DNA of 64,000 bases from Balaenoptera acutorostrata (GCF_949987535.1 NC_080082.1:33392011-33456010), one strand, 5' to 3'. Shown: positions 46,011-57,589, counted from the stretch's first letter. The notes: generated by a model from the letters alone, not told the origin. A program made the numbers and translations.

Positions 46011-47519
46011 GGTGGGTGGTCCCACTCCTAATATGTGCAGGGCTGAAGAAAGAGCATACAAGGGACCATCATGCGTGTGATCTACCGCTCCCTGCTCCAT
46101 CCATCCCGCAACCCCAAGCCCACCCCTACCCCTGTGGACAGCCACTTCTAGACCTGGGAGCACTTGCTGGTAGGACATCCCACTTTGAGAGGACAGATCC
46201 AGGAAAGAGGTGTGTGCAGCCTGTAGGCAGGACATTCTGAGGTCTGGGCACCCCGAGTGTGGTCTAGAAGAGGGGATGTGAGTTCCAGATGGACATATCC
46301 ATTGGCTCAGAATGTCCTCACCACGGGGAGAGGCACAGACTGCAAAGGGCCAGAGTGGAGTGGGTAGAATATGTACAAATATACTCAAGCATGCATGCAG
46401 GGCCCAGATCAGAGGCCCTTCTTACCTGGATCCCAGATTGGTTCTGGGGGGGAAGGAGTAAGTGATGGCTTAGAACAGGGCTGGCACCTGGTAAAGATTC
46501 AGTAAGCTGCTGTCATCTTTCATTTCAGTTGCACTATGGCCTCTAGCTGTGTAAGGTCCACTGTCCTCTGAGCCTGAGACCTACCAACAGATGATGAGGG
46601 AGAAACTTTATTTGAGTTGGAGTGAAAATAAAGCCAGTTCATCTCTTCAAAGAGAGCAGGCCAGGGAGACAGGAGGCCTCAAGTTCCCAGCGGCCATCTA
46701 TTCTGCATTCATAAGGTCAAACTTTACAGCCTTTTTACTGCCACACTTGCTAATCCCTATCAAAGATATGCTATCTATTTCATCTCTGCATTAGATGAAA
46801 GAACTTCTGTGTTTTTCTTATAATGATGGCTACAAAAGAGTCATAGGTGACACGAGAATTCAAAAAGGGTAACATATTTCTAAGCAGATATCACATATAT
46901 AGAGCTGTTTATTGTAATGTAAGTGAGCAAAATGTGAGGTGTTCAGATCGCCAGGAAAAGAATACTGGAAAGAGAAAGTTTACACATGAATTTGCTGTCA
47001 CTTCACACATAGAGGAGTCTCAGGGCTCAGAGGAGGGTGAGGCCAAAGAGGTGGCCAGGGTGTAAAGGTGTAAATTTAAGGAGGTGCTTGGTCTCTGGGT
47101 CGTGTAAGTGTGGGATCAACCTTAAACTTAAGGAGGCTGTGTTAACCTGGGAGGCTTTTAAAAGGGGGTGAGTGGGCTTTGAAATCACGCTCCATCCTCT
47201 GATAAACCAGTTGATAAATTAGCACACAGGAGCAATCTTCAGATTATTCGCACACCCCAGAGTTGGCTGGCAGCTCTCTGGGTTGGAAATGGAAAAGGCT
47301 GAGAATAGCTAGGGCTCTTCCCCACAAGGAACCACCCTCCCCAGATGTGCAGACAGCCTGCGCATCTGGTTGCTTCTTTTGCTTTCAGCTCCCCTGGGAG
47401 GCTCACCAACAATGCCTGCCGAGGTGAGCTAGCATCTGACGGGGCAGACCAGCTCCAGACTGAGTCCTAGACCCCCCCAACCCCCTGTAGGGTCCAGGGA
47501 GCAGGAGAACTGAGGCAGG
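46011..47519. other. Unclassified stretch
   Basis: No repeat or gene recognised. The minus-strand open frame at 45999-46388 (129 residues) overlaps the MIR end and has no domain. Confidence 0.35.
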
Positions 47520-47965
47520 CTCAGCAGCACAGATATTTGTCTTTGTTTCCATAGGTATTTATTTGTGTTTTTCCCCCGACTGTTTTGCATGTCATTGAGA
47601 CTTAAAGAAGACATATTGTATGTCCTAAAGAGAAGCAGTAAAAATAATTTAGCTTATTTCTTTCACGTCTGAGTGTATTAATTCTTGCCTACATAAGGAA
47701 ATACCAAAAACAAACTGTAAACAAGGAATCATTGGGAATCAGATTATGCATGAATAATGACACACTTTCTCATCTAAGATGTGGGGCGGGGGTTGGGGTG
47801 ACGTGAATCTAGTTTTAGTGCCAGTGGCTTTAAAAAATGTTTTCCTTTCTCAAAGGAGATTACTCAGAATGTAATAAAAAATGTTTTCTGCGCTAAAAGG
47901 ATTCATTTACCCTTTGTGTCATGAGAAAATAAATGTAATCAATACCTCAATTCTCCTCTGTGGAG
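47520..47965. promoter_or_regulatory. Candidate conserved non-coding block
   Basis: AT-rich, repeat-free and motif-dense: GTATTAATTCTTGCC near 47677, GATTATGCATGAATAATGAC near 47742 and AAATAAATGTAATCAATACC near 47927. Homeodomain-type cores are common. Conservation is inferred. Confidence 0.35.
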
Positions 47966-48269
47966 AAAGGTAATTTCCAAGCTTGAATCCTAGGGAACGG
48001 TCATTTAGTTTTGATCTTCCTAATAACACAGATTCAGTTTCTCTTAAGGATTTCTCTGTTACTCAGACTCTTCCCAGAGCCCCCAGTGACTTCAGGGGGT
48101 CTCTGCTTTCTTTTCCGCTCTAGACCATCTTCCTTTCCATGTGGTCCCCTTCTTTCCTGTAACCCCCCGCTTAGCACCCAGAGGCTAAAAAGCACAATGG
48201 GCTTTAACCTGGGGAAAGAGACAAGTTAATTATTGTGGCCTCCAAAGATGGGGTCTGCCCCACCTCTAA

Positions 48270-48400
48270 CATCAATCCCAAGTGTGAGTTGGGGCCAGTT
48301 ACCTAACCTCACCATCCCTCACTTTCCTCCCTTGTAAAATAGAAATGAAAAACTGTACCTACCTGATAGCGCACTCATTGAATGAATGCATGAAAAGTGC
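48270..48400 (+). mobile_element. MIR SINE fragment
   Basis: GTTGGGGCCAGTTACCTAAC with CACTTTCCTCCCTTGTAAAA is a sense MIR core. Confidence 0.6.
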
Positions 48401-48699
48401 ACCCTCACAGACACACCCAGAGATAACATTTTACCAGCTACCTGGGCATCGCTTAGCCCAGTCAACTTGACACGTAAAATTAACCATCTTACCTACCCTG
48501 CCGCCTGAGATGCTGCTCATTCACTCCATTGAACGTGGATTTATTGAGCCACTATTAAGTATCAGGCATGAGGGACACATCAACAAAGACAGACAGACAG
48601 ACAAGACAAACCACTAGTTACTTCTTTCATGAGAACATTTTATCCATGACAGAAGTTATTAACTTGGGATTTCTAGGAGCCACAGTTTCCAGTAGTTTC

Positions 48700-48915
48700 T
48701 TGAAGGGCTTCATGACCCAAGAAAGCTCATGAGTGCAGTAGAGTCTGGCTTAGTGAGTTCAGATCCCAGCTGTCCCACTTTATAGCAATGTGACTTCGGG
48801 CAACTTCTCAGCCTTCCTGTGCCTCCCTTTCTTCGTGGGAATATTGATAACACCAACCTCACAGGGCTGTAGCAAGGATTCTGTGGGACAGCACACAAAA
48901 AGCATTTAGAATCAT
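48700..48915 (+). mobile_element. MIR SINE
   Basis: The head GAGTGCAGTAGAGTCTGGCT, core TTATAGCAATGTGACTTCGG with GCAACTTCTCAGCC, and 3' part ACCTCACAGGGCTGTAGCAA make this a nearly complete sense MIR. Confidence 0.85.
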
Positions 48916-48964
48916 GCTTTGCCACCCAGGAAGCTCCGCGTGCAGGAAGAACACATGAGTGTTC

Positions 48965-49110
48965 ATATAATTTTTAAATCAACTTTATGGAGGTATAATT
49001 TAGGTGCAAGAAAGTGCACCCATTTGACAGTTGGATGAGTTTTGACAGCTGTATTCCCATGAGGGATATCACCAGATCAAGAGACAGCTATAGCTTTACC
49101 ATTGGCATAA
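48965..49110 (-). mobile_element. Ancient L1M 3' end, antisense
   Basis: AATCAACTTTATGGAGGTAT with AATTTAGGTGCAAGAAAGTG and ATGAGTTTTGACAGCTGTAT is the reversed 3' end of an old L1, like the left part of the element at 9145-10625. Confidence 0.75.
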
Positions 49111-49199
49111 TTATTTTCCTTCGTGGCATTGCTGGGGGAATTCATGGCCTTCGGAAAGGCCAAAATATATACTCAATACATGTGAGCTATTTTTACCAT

Positions 49200-49960
49200 T
49201 ATCATTAGCTCTGAAAAACTCACTCCTTGGGGAGAGTTATCTAGAAGCTCAGAGCAAAACAGGGCAGCTCCAATTTGGGGAAGAAAAACAGCTGAAGACT
49301 CTTCTGAGAAAGTACTAGGGTGGTCCAGCCAGGCAGCAAAAGGTAAGTGGCAGTCGTGGTCTGATCTGCCCCCTCCCTGTTCAAGCCCCCAAGGACCTTT
49401 GAACTTGACCCCCTCCTAAATTCAGACATGCACATAGAGGGCACCCAGCAGGTTTTGCAGCAGTGCTCCTTAGGCAGTCAAGGGTCTCAAGGCGGGAAAG
49501 CAGCCCCTGGGCCAGGGCCAGAGAGGCCACTGTCCAGAGAGAAGCCCCTCCCCTTCTGCAGCTTTGATGGAGCTGCCAGATCGCCACCTCCCATCTGCAA
49601 GCCCGAGTGTCATGTTTTCAAAAAAGTCTTGCCAAGAAAACCAACAGTGTAGACTCCCAGGAAAACAAGCATTAGATGTATTTTTGTCAAGGCAAGGAGC
49701 CCTGCCGTGGCTGGCTGCTCTTAGATAAGATATCTGTTCACCTTTCATAAATGTCAGACTTGAAATGAAAAAGGATAATGAGGTCTCATTTCCACCAAAG
49801 CAAGCATGCACCTACTAATTAACCCACAGACCACTAACAAATGTGCTGTTTAGATGCTTTTGCTGCAGTTGTCAAGGCACAAATAGCTTGGGCTCAGAGG
49901 ATCTGATTCTCTTACCCTCCTCTGCTATTTTTAAGATATTTTAAATGGTCCTGCTGAGTC
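49200..49960. promoter_or_regulatory. Unique stretch; GATA-rich part possibly conserved
   Basis: The segment 49680-49900 is repeat-free and motif-dense. CTTAGATAAGATATCTG at about 49720-49736 holds two overlapping GATA cores in a near-palindrome, and CCTACTAATTAACCCACAGA follows near 49811. No coding domain is seen in the overlapping open frames at 49241-49811. Regulatory function is inferred. Confidence 0.3.
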
Positions 49961-50089
49961 AACATCTGTTCATTCATTTAGTGCACATTTGCATAATACC
50001 CACTGTGTGCAAGGCACTTGATCAGGGCTGTGGGGGACCTTATGAGGCTGTATTTTGGGGTGAGCAGAGGCTCTGGCGCCCCGCAAGTC

Positions 50090-50235
50090 GGGATGTGAAT
50101 GTTGGCCTCATCACTCTACATGTGGTTATAAATGTTACACACCTCAATTGATTCATGGGCTCATATAAAATGGAGATAATGCTTCTGTGTGTTGTAAGTT
50201 GTTGTTGGGATTAAATGAGATAATATAAGTAAAGT
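50090..50235 (+). mobile_element. MIR SINE fragment
   Basis: CATATAAAATGGAGATAATG, then GTTGTTGGGATTAAATGAGA and TATAAGTAAAGTGTCTAGCA form the 3' half of a sense MIR. Confidence 0.65.
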
Positions 50236-50277
50236 GTCTAGCAGGTGGAAAGTGGTACTTATTATAAAGGAGCAGGT

Positions 50278-50390
50278 CAAGGAGAAAGAGAAGGGAGGGA
50301 ATGAGGAGGAAGAGGGAGAACGGGAGGGGAAGGAGGATGAAGGGAAGATGGTGGAGGTGACAAGGAGTGGAAAACACATGAGGAGAAGTA
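50278..50390. repeat. Polypurine (GA-rich) tract
   Basis: About 110 bp of nearly pure purine on the + strand (AGGAGAAAGAGAAGGGAGGG type). Two minus-strand open frames across it (50153-50446) consist of leucine, proline and serine and come from this composition. Confidence 0.8.
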
Positions 50391-51005
50391 GGAGGTGGGA
50401 TCTCTGTCTCATTGATCTCCAGATGGTGAACGAGACTGACACACATACAAATTACCAGGGTGGAAGTGGTGACTAGAGAGAGATAGAAAAGTATGACACT
50501 TGAAAGAAGGCAACTAAACCTTACAATGGAATTGGGAGGCAGAGGTCAGGGATGCAGAGAATGTCAGAGGATGACTATTTTGGAGTCCTTGATGGATGGG
50601 CAGGCCGAAAAGGGAGAGATGGGCAGGGAAAGGCTTGAGCAAAATCCTGGAGGCGGGATGGTCCAGGCTGTGTTTACAACAGTCCCAGCTGGTGGGGCGG
50701 GTGGGGTGTGGTGGAAGGCGAGGCTGCAAGCATATGCTTCACCTGGACCATGCAGACTGGATGCTTTGCTCTGAAGGTGGTTAGAAGTTCCGAATGAGAA
50801 GGCGATGCCAGAGGTGGAAATCCAAAGTGAGAGAAGTAATTCTGAATTATTTCACATGGGACACCTACAAGTAAGGAAGAGCATTCTATGAAGGGGGTTT
50901 TGTTTCTTTACTGCGGGAACAGGGATGTTCCCTTCCCTCTAAAATGCATCTTATGTCTTTCAAAAGCGATGCTTCAGGAATTACTGTAGTTAATTCTAAC
51001 AAGTT
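50391..51005. other. Unclassified stretch
   Basis: No repeat or gene recognised. Domain-free open frames lie at 50493-50784. Confidence 0.4.
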
Positions 51006-51355
51006 GGTAATGAGTAAATGGTGGCCCCCAAAGTGATCCGTCCACATCCTAATTCCAGGAGTTTGTGAAGATGACCTTATTTAGAATGAAAGCGTCTTTG
51101 CAGATGTAATTAAATCAGGGATCTTGAGATTAGATTATCCAGGTGGGCCCTAAGTCCAATGATAAGAGACATACAGAGGAGAGACACACAGGGAGAAGAG
51201 AAGGTCAAGTGAAGATGGGGTGATGCAGCCACAAGCCAAGGAATGCATGGAGCCAACAGAAGCTGCAAAAGGCAAGGAAGCTTCTCCTCAAGGGCCTTCA
51301 GAAAGAGTGTGGCCCTGCCAACGCCTTGATTCCAGACTTCTGGCTTTGAGGCCAG
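51006..51355 (+). mobile_element. MLT1-type LTR, 3'-truncated
   Basis: Landmarks run in order: AGTAAATGGTGGCCCCCAAA, GTGAAGATGACCTTATTTAG, TTTGCAGATGTAATTAAATC, CAGGTGGGCCCTAAGTCCAA and CAACGCCTTGATTCCAGACT. The last 40-60 bp with the polyadenylation-proximal segment are missing. Confidence 0.8.
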
Positions 51356-52833
51356 AGCTTGGTGATTTCAAGGAGAGTTTTACAAGGTAGGAAGCTGGTT
51401 GAAACTAGGCAGGGTTTATGACAAAATAATTTTAGATGGGTGGGTAGAGTGAGAAAAGAATCTTGATGCAAGCCTTAATGAGCAAACTGCTGGCCTTGAA
51501 AAGTATTTAGTTGATTTATAGGAACAGCTATTTCCTGGAGCTCCAGCTATGTTATTTTTCTTGGTCCCATTATTTTTCAGCACAGGCAGAGGGACGCATG
51601 GGTGTTTAAGTTCTCACCATAAATATATAGAACAGCAAACAGCAGAAGCACTGTTTTAGGCCCCTGTGTGTGTGTATGTATGTGTGTGTATATCTCTCTC
51701 TATACAGGTATATATGGGCTTACTCATCAGCCTTCCTAATCTCTTGTGATTTTATGGATGAAACATAGGGTACGCCATGGTACTGAAGAGAGCCTTGTGG
51801 CCCATGCTTTAACATAAACTTAGGTGAGAGTAGGACCTTTTTTTCCTCATTGGTCACGTAGGAATTAGAATCTCTCCTCTGCCCCCCCTCAGAGTGTTTG
51901 TATTATAGTTTATAGTTTGCTAGAGTTGCCATACACACACACACACATACACATATATGTATATCCCTGCCTTTATAAATCTTGAATTCTAATGGGAATG
52001 TGAAGGAGAACAGAAAATAGAATAGTCAATAAATACACACATACATATAGAAAACTGGATTTCAGAAAGTGTTAAGCTTTAAGGAGAAAAATAAAACATG
52101 AAAAGAAGATGAGGATTGTGGTGGGGAAAGAGGAAGGAATGACAATGTTCATAAGTGGGAAAAAATTTGCCTCTGTGGCCACACAGGCTTGGGGAGTGCT
52201 GGGTTAAACAAAATTAAAGACCCCATCACCCCCAGAACACCTAAGTCTTATGTCCGTCAGTGTTTATGAAGAGACTCCAAGAAGAGACTGAAACAGACAG
52301 TATTTCTTAAATGGATTTGGCTTCATGGCCTTCTTTCCATAGAACCTAAGGCTGTTTTTGTCCTTGGCAATTGTTTTAAGGAAGACCCCCATCATCAAAG
52401 GATGCCCGCCCGGAATGCAGGACACCTGCCTTGAAGAAATTGAAAGCCAGCCAGGGAGGTGCTGGTGTGATCATCCAAGGCTTGGGCTGGTGTGGAATGC
52501 AGGGGTTAGAAGAAAGAAGCCATCCCAGATGGAGGGTGAGGAAAGAAGACTGTGACAACCTATGAGCTTCTTCCTAGCAGTTCTGCCAGAATATGGGACC
52601 ACTTTGCCCAGGAGATGAAGAAACACCTCCATTTTTCTCAGTTTTTTCTCTTCCTATCACTGAATTGGGGTTAATGTTTGTTGAATGAATGAAGAGACCC
52701 AATGGATTGAAGGAAACTAGGTAGATGGCATCAAAACATAATCAGTTTATGGAAAACAATGAGGTTACACATTTTTTTAAATCCCCCTTTACAAATTCGC
52801 AGCCCCCTCTTCTTGCTTTCACTGCCCCCAGTC
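51356..52833. other. Unclassified stretch with small microsatellites
   Basis: TGTG/TATG runs lie at about 51666-51700 and a (CA)n/(TA)n run at about 51932-51962. No gene or named repeat is otherwise recognised; the open frame at 52358-52555 has no domain. Confidence 0.45.
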
Positions 52834-52954
52834 TTTTTTTTTTTGGCCACACCGCACAGCATACAGGGTCTTAGTTCCCCGACCGGGAATCGAACCCGTG
52901 CCCCCTGCAGTGGAAGCCCGGAGTCCTAACCACTGGACCGCCAGGGACGTTCCC
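52834..52954 (-). mobile_element. Short CHR-type tRNA-derived SINE, antisense
   Basis: It has a T-run tail at 52834-52844, GGCCACACCGCACAGCATAC, the reversed B box GGGAATCGAACCCGTG, and the reversed head AACCACTGGACCGCCAGGGA. It is about 120 bp and lacks the long CHR body, like the element at 11399-11510. Confidence 0.9.
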
Positions 52955-53950
52955 AGCCGCCACTCTTCCAGCAGGAATTCTCGTTTAGTTTATGAGCATC
53001 TCCAAGTCACTTAGGAGTGTTTCCATGTGCCTGGCCCATCCCCCTGCTGCACGGAGTGGGGAGATGGTACCTCTGTTGTCTGAACCTCACAACCACTGCG
53101 ACCCTGTCTCCACACATAGCAGCTCGCCTACTGGACTCCGTCACCTCAAACCCTGGATTGAGTTGCAGATGGAGCCGTGGATTGGGTAACTGCTCCCTGC
53201 ACACCGTCCCCCTGGCAGTTCCAGCAACCAGGATGTCTCCTGGCTTCGGGAAAAAGCTTCCTTACCTTTGAAGACCCACCAGGCCCCTGACGTTACAGGA
53301 CTTCACCAAGGTGTCCGGGCCCCTGTGATTTCAATGGCGGCCTCTTCTCTCCAACCCTCAGATTTGGGGTACCGGCCACCTCGCTTCTCCCTCCTCCACT
53401 CTCCGAGGCCTCCCTGTCCTGATTTGCAATCTGGCCTCCCTGGAGACCACCCCAGGCTTCAGACAAGCTGAAGTGTCCCTGACTCTCAATGAGGGGAGGA
53501 CCCCATTCAGGGTAACTCTTCTCCCAAGAGGCTTCTCTGACCTGATGTAAATTTGAGGGTGCAAATAGAAGAAGAACATCGCCCAACTGTACTCTGCTAC
53601 ATCCAAGCCCCGAATGTATGTGTGGAGACGTTCAGGGTGTAACTCCATCCATCAACCGCATCTAGGCCTCCAGGCCTGTCCCAGCATCTGTAAACCATCG
53701 TTTCCAACACACCCTACGCATTTGCTTTCACCCAACAAGATAATGGAGCTGTTCCTCCTCAGGCCTCCGGGGCTGTGTTTCTGACTTCGGGGCTCATCAG
53801 CTTGGGGACCGTCTCCCACCTTGGACAGACCCCCCACTTCGCCCCCAGGTCTGAGTCTCTACCTCCTGCCAGGCAGTGCTCAGTTTCATGGGCTCCTGAA
53901 TCACCCTCCTCAGAAACATTTTGTTCCCAGGGTTTTTTTAAGCTTGCCAC
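52955..53950. other. Unclassified C-rich stretch
   Basis: No named repeat was recognised. Open frames occur in all frames on both strands because stop codons are sparse in this G+C-rich part; none has a domain. Confidence 0.4.
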
Positions 53951-54407
53951 AAAAACATAGAATTATTTTTTTTTTAATTTGAAATTCATTTTCAGTCTTC
54001 TTTTATAGATCTGTCATTTATACAATGGGTGGAAAAGTTTCTAAAATCAGATATAATTTATGAACCCCTTCTTTTCGGAGTAATGTCATTTTGTACATTA
54101 AAATGATAATGACGGGAGGGCTCAGATGTGTCGCTCCTTCGGGTGGGGGAGGGGAGGGAGGGAGGGGGAGAGAGTGGGTGGGAGGCTGTCCCGGTTCTTC
54201 TGAAATAAGCCTCAGTGTGCCCGCGCTCAGCCCCCCAGCGGGGGCTTGCAGGGAAGGGAGGAAATAGGGGAAAAAATGTATTTCTCACATCCTTGAAGTG
54301 AGAATAGCAGTGGAAAGCAGCTTAAGCCCCTTACGAAAGAAAAAGACCTTGACAAATAGTTAATGACACCTTTGACCCATAAAGCTTTTAAATTGTACCT
54401 GATTCTC
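53951..54407. promoter_or_regulatory. Candidate conserved block with G-quadruplex motif
   Basis: The AT-rich, repeat-free part at 53950-54110 (for example TTCGGAGTAATGTCATTTTG near 54074 and TTAAAATGATAATGACGG near 54098) is followed by a G-rich tract at 54141-54168 with at least five runs of three or more G, a canonical quadruplex pattern. Sequence after it includes several CpGs. Regulatory function is inferred. Confidence 0.4.
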
Positions 54408-54432
54408 AAAAAAAAAAAAAAAAAAAAAAAAA
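54408..54432. repeat. A25 homopolymer
   Basis: Twenty-five consecutive A residues. I see no SINE or LINE body directly upstream and no obvious flanking duplication, so the source is unclear. Confidence 0.85.
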
Positions 54433-54462
54433 TTCTCCGACGTGGTTGAGGGCAACAGTGTG

Positions 54463-54645
54463 AAGCAGTAGTTTTCAGTCTTAGCTTCTTATTAGAACTG
54501 CTTGGGGAAGCTTTTTAAAAATACATAAGCCCAGGCCCCTTCTCTTCATTCTGGTTTCATTGATGTGGGCTGGGGTCCAGACACAAGTATTTTTAAAAGT
54601 GTTCCACCAGATGAATCGAATGGGAATAGCGGCCCTCAGAAGATG
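54463..54645 (+). mobile_element. MER5A-like hAT-Charlie MITE
   Basis: AGTAGTTTTCAGTCTTAGCT at the left, AACTGCTTGGGGAAGCTTTT and AAATACATAAGCCCAGGCCC in the body match MER5A-type sequence. Confidence 0.7.
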
Positions 54646-54684
54646 GGGTTCCAATCTCAAGTCAATATAGTTGGTGCATTGCAT

Positions 54685-54960
54685 GATCTTGGGGCAATAA
54701 TCAAAGCTAATGCTTACTTACTCCTTGCCATGGGTCACGTGCTATTCCAAGCTCTTTCCATGTATTGAGTCTTCTTAACAATCTACGTCGTCTATACTGT
54801 AGTTGTTATCCTGTTCCTCAGATGAAGAAACTGAGGCTCAGAGAGATTAAGTAACTTGCCTAAAGTCACAGAGCCAGTAATTGACTCAGGTGAGATTTGA
54901 ACCCAGGCAATCTGACCTGGGGGCCCCATGCTCTACCTGCTATGCTCACTGACTTCCTAA
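54685..54960 (-). mobile_element. MIR SINE, nearly complete, antisense
   Basis: The reversed MIR is well preserved: CTCAGATGAAGAAACTGAGG, then CTCAGAGAGATTAAGTAACT, TGCCTAAAGTCACAGAGCCA and GAGATTTGAACCCAGGCAAT. Confidence 0.9.
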
Positions 54961-55080
54961 AGGATCTGAGTGTCTGTTTCTAAGTAGTCTATTAATTTGT
55001 TTGCTCATCTATAAAATGAGGTAAATGGAGCTAGGTGATTTTTAAAGTTCTGCGGTTATAGGGTCGCAATTATAAAAAGG

Positions 55081-55210
55081 ATGAAAACGAGTCGCAGGGA
55101 AATGAAGCGTCTTGCTGCCATCACCCAGCCACTGAGTCAGGCAGAGCCAGCTCTACAATCCAGATCTCCTGAATCATAGTGCAGAATTCTTTCCCCATTT
55201 CACAGTAAAG
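55081..55210 (-). mobile_element. MIR SINE fragment, antisense
   Basis: GGGAAATGAAGCGTCTTGCT, then CATCACCCAGCCACTGAGTC and AATCCAGATCTCCTGAATCA form a reversed MIR. Confidence 0.65.
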
Positions 55211-55311
55211 CAAGTTGAAGGAGGAGTTCGTCTCTAAAACAACCCACTGGAAATTAAAGTACTCCACGAAAAGAACGCAAGTCCCAGGTTTAAAATTGTG
55301 ACTCAAATCTT

Positions 55312-55661
55312 TTTTTCTTTTTTTAGAATATCTAACTATTGAGGGCGAGAACTTTTTTTTTAAAAAAAATAAATTTATTTATTTATTTATTTATTTTTGG
55401 CTGTGTTGAGTCTTCGTTTCTGTGCAAGGGCTTTCTCCAGTTGCGGAGAGTGGGGGACACTCTTCATCGCGGTGCGCGGGCCTCTCACTATTGCGGCCTC
55501 TCTTGTTGCGGAGCACAGGCTCCAGACGCACAGGCTCAGTAGTTGTGGCTCACGGGCCCAGTTGCTCCGCGGCATGTGGGATCTTCCCAGACCAGGGCTC
55601 GAACCCGTGTCCCCTGCACTGGCAGGCGGATTCTCAACCACTGCGCCACCAGGGAAGCCTC
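55312..55661 (-). mobile_element. CHR SINE with extra 3' flank inside its duplications
   Basis: The CHR body and its first A-rich tail occupy 55353-55661 in antisense (reversed B box AGGGCTCGAACCCG, reversed A box ACCACTGCGCCACC). The 13-bp target-site duplication TGACTCAAATCTT is at 55299-55311 and 55662-55674. The left copy is not next to the first tail. Between them lie about 28 bp of non-SINE sequence (55325-55352) and a second A-rich tail (55312-55324, T-rich on this strand). This is the structure expected if the source RNA ran past the SINE into flanking DNA and was primed from a second A-rich stretch. Confidence 0.85.
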
Positions 55662-55674
55662 TGACTCAAATCTT

Positions 55675-57042
55675 AAACCCATGTTCTTCCCTGTATCTTC
55701 CAGGAGACAGACTAAAGTGATATTCAATATAACCAAATTGAGCACCTCGTTTATGGAACCCTGATCTACTTGCTGTGAGGGATAGGAGAGAAGAAAAGAA
55801 GTATGGTCTTGTCTTCACTGGAAAAAAACCCCCCAAAAACCCAAAAAACACTCTAGAGCATCAGACACAAGGGAGAAGAGAACTCTCTCTACCCCCCCTA
55901 TGCCAGGGTCATGGGCACCCTTCACTCAGTTTTCTGCCTCTCCCTTCCTAGCTCCTCCCCAATGGAGAGAGGAGAAGTTGTGTTTTAAGGCAACTGAAGG
56001 ATGACATTTATTGGACGGTGTGGTTACTGTGTTAAAAAGACATTGGACTTTGCCCAGTTTTTCCTTCCACTCCCTGCAGTGGGTAGGGTGGCGCTTGGGG
56101 GGGGGACGGGGTGCAGTCTTCCCCCTCTGTCCCTCCACATGCATTCTGAGTGCCCTGATCAATTTTCAGGTCCCCATACCAAGCAGTGGTCCAGGAGACA
56201 GTCACAAGTGCTGATCTGGATTCCGAGTTGAGGGCTACAATGTCTGTAGGAGAACCTCTTAGGACCTCCAGAGTCTGAAGACATGCACTTTAACCCCAAA
56301 TTTCCAGAAACTCTATGTTAAAGAGCCTCCTTCCAGCCATCTGCTCTACCCTACCCTCAGTGTGAGTCATCCAGATGACTAATATTACACTGTGATAAGT
56401 AGCATTATCCTAAATGTACCCTGTGAAGCCATCAACAGAGCAGACATTGAAATAGAACAATTGCTTCAGGTTTTGCCCTGGAAGAAGTCACTTAGCACTT
56501 ATTCAGATCAATGGATACTAACTTCCAAGCAAGCTCAGACATATGGTCTTAAATATTTAGATAAATAAAAAGGGTGGGGTTGAGGGGGGAATTAATTTCT
56601 TTTCCTAAGAAAGAAGATTTATAAAGAGGAGGAAGGAGAAAAAGAATTAAAAAAAAATGTATTCTTGTCCATCCACCATCTCTTTAGAAACATTTTTATG
56701 AGCTAAATGAAAATGAATTTTAAAAAAGAAGATTAAGTTCCCTCCAAAACACACATGGGCCTAAAAATTTAAGGGGAAAATACATTGTGGTTTTGGCCAA
56801 GCCCAGGGGGGAGGTGCTCTGGCCTGTGTGCATCGCACAGCAGGTCAGCCATCGCACTGCCCACCCACCTTCCACCCTCTGCACTCCTGGGAGATCTGCA
56901 CCCCGCCTGGATGGTGTGGTGGACGTTGAGAGCTGTGGCACCCCAAGATGGTCCAGCACCTCGCCGCCAACCAGCCAGAATTCATGAGTTTTCACGACAT
57001 GACCAAAGTACAAGGACAGATTTGACCAGGATGTACTCGTAC
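55675..57042. other. Unclassified stretch
   Basis: No named repeat. A G-rich run (G10) lies near 56096. Open frames at 55926-56231 overlap on both strands and have no domain. Confidence 0.4.
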
Positions 57043-57111
57043 CTCTCCCCTGTGGTTGCAGATTGGAAACTAATTGCTTGATCTCTTCCCTGAGCTTACA
57101 AAAGTCAGATT
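57043..57111 (-). other. Candidate internal exon (unverified)
   Basis: Within a 160-codon minus-strand open frame (56720-57202), the longest outside the L1, a 69-bp segment is bounded by splice-like signals. On the minus strand an acceptor reads TTTGATGTCTTCTTGCTCAG| and a donor reads GGGAGAG|GTACGAGT. The segment length is a multiple of three and both boundaries fall at the same codon phase, as in a cassette exon. It translates as S-D-F-C-K-L-R-E-E-I-K-Q-L-V-S-N-L-Q-P-Q-G-R, which looks like a short charged helix. I do not recognise the protein. No partner exon is visible in the window, and a chance match is quite possible. Confidence 0.2.
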
Positions 57112-57589
57112 CTGAGCAAGAAGACATCAAACCCAGGCTCAGCGATATATTTACTACTGGAGATAATATGAAGCTGGGTGTCTGGGCCTCCGGTTTATAC
57201 ATCTGACAGATTTTGAAGAGCCTACTCTCTTATACATGGACTTATTGATGACTTGACATTCTCTCGCCATCCTTGAGCTCACGTATGTGCTGGACACTGT
57301 GTGAAGGGCTTGAACCATGTCAGGTACTTTATCAAAGTAACCACCAAATAAGGATTCTTAGGCTCAAGAATTCAGTGAGTTCTCAAGGTCCCATGTCTGA
57401 TTTCTGATGGGGGAGGCGTAAAGGGGGCAGGAGCCAATTTGTCAAGTAATAATGCCACGGTCCTCATATCTTTAACCACTTCATTAGAGTATTACTTAAA
57501 ATGTAAATCTGAAATGTGTGCAGCAGTCATCAGTAACTCCAAACGGTTCATTTATAGAAAATAAGCGCAGGGGGGTTGGCACTCCCTCA

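Noticed and set aside
50153..50446. Leucine/serine/proline-rich minus-strand open frames resembling membrane proteins
   Set aside because: They come from the polypurine tract read on its pyrimidine strand.
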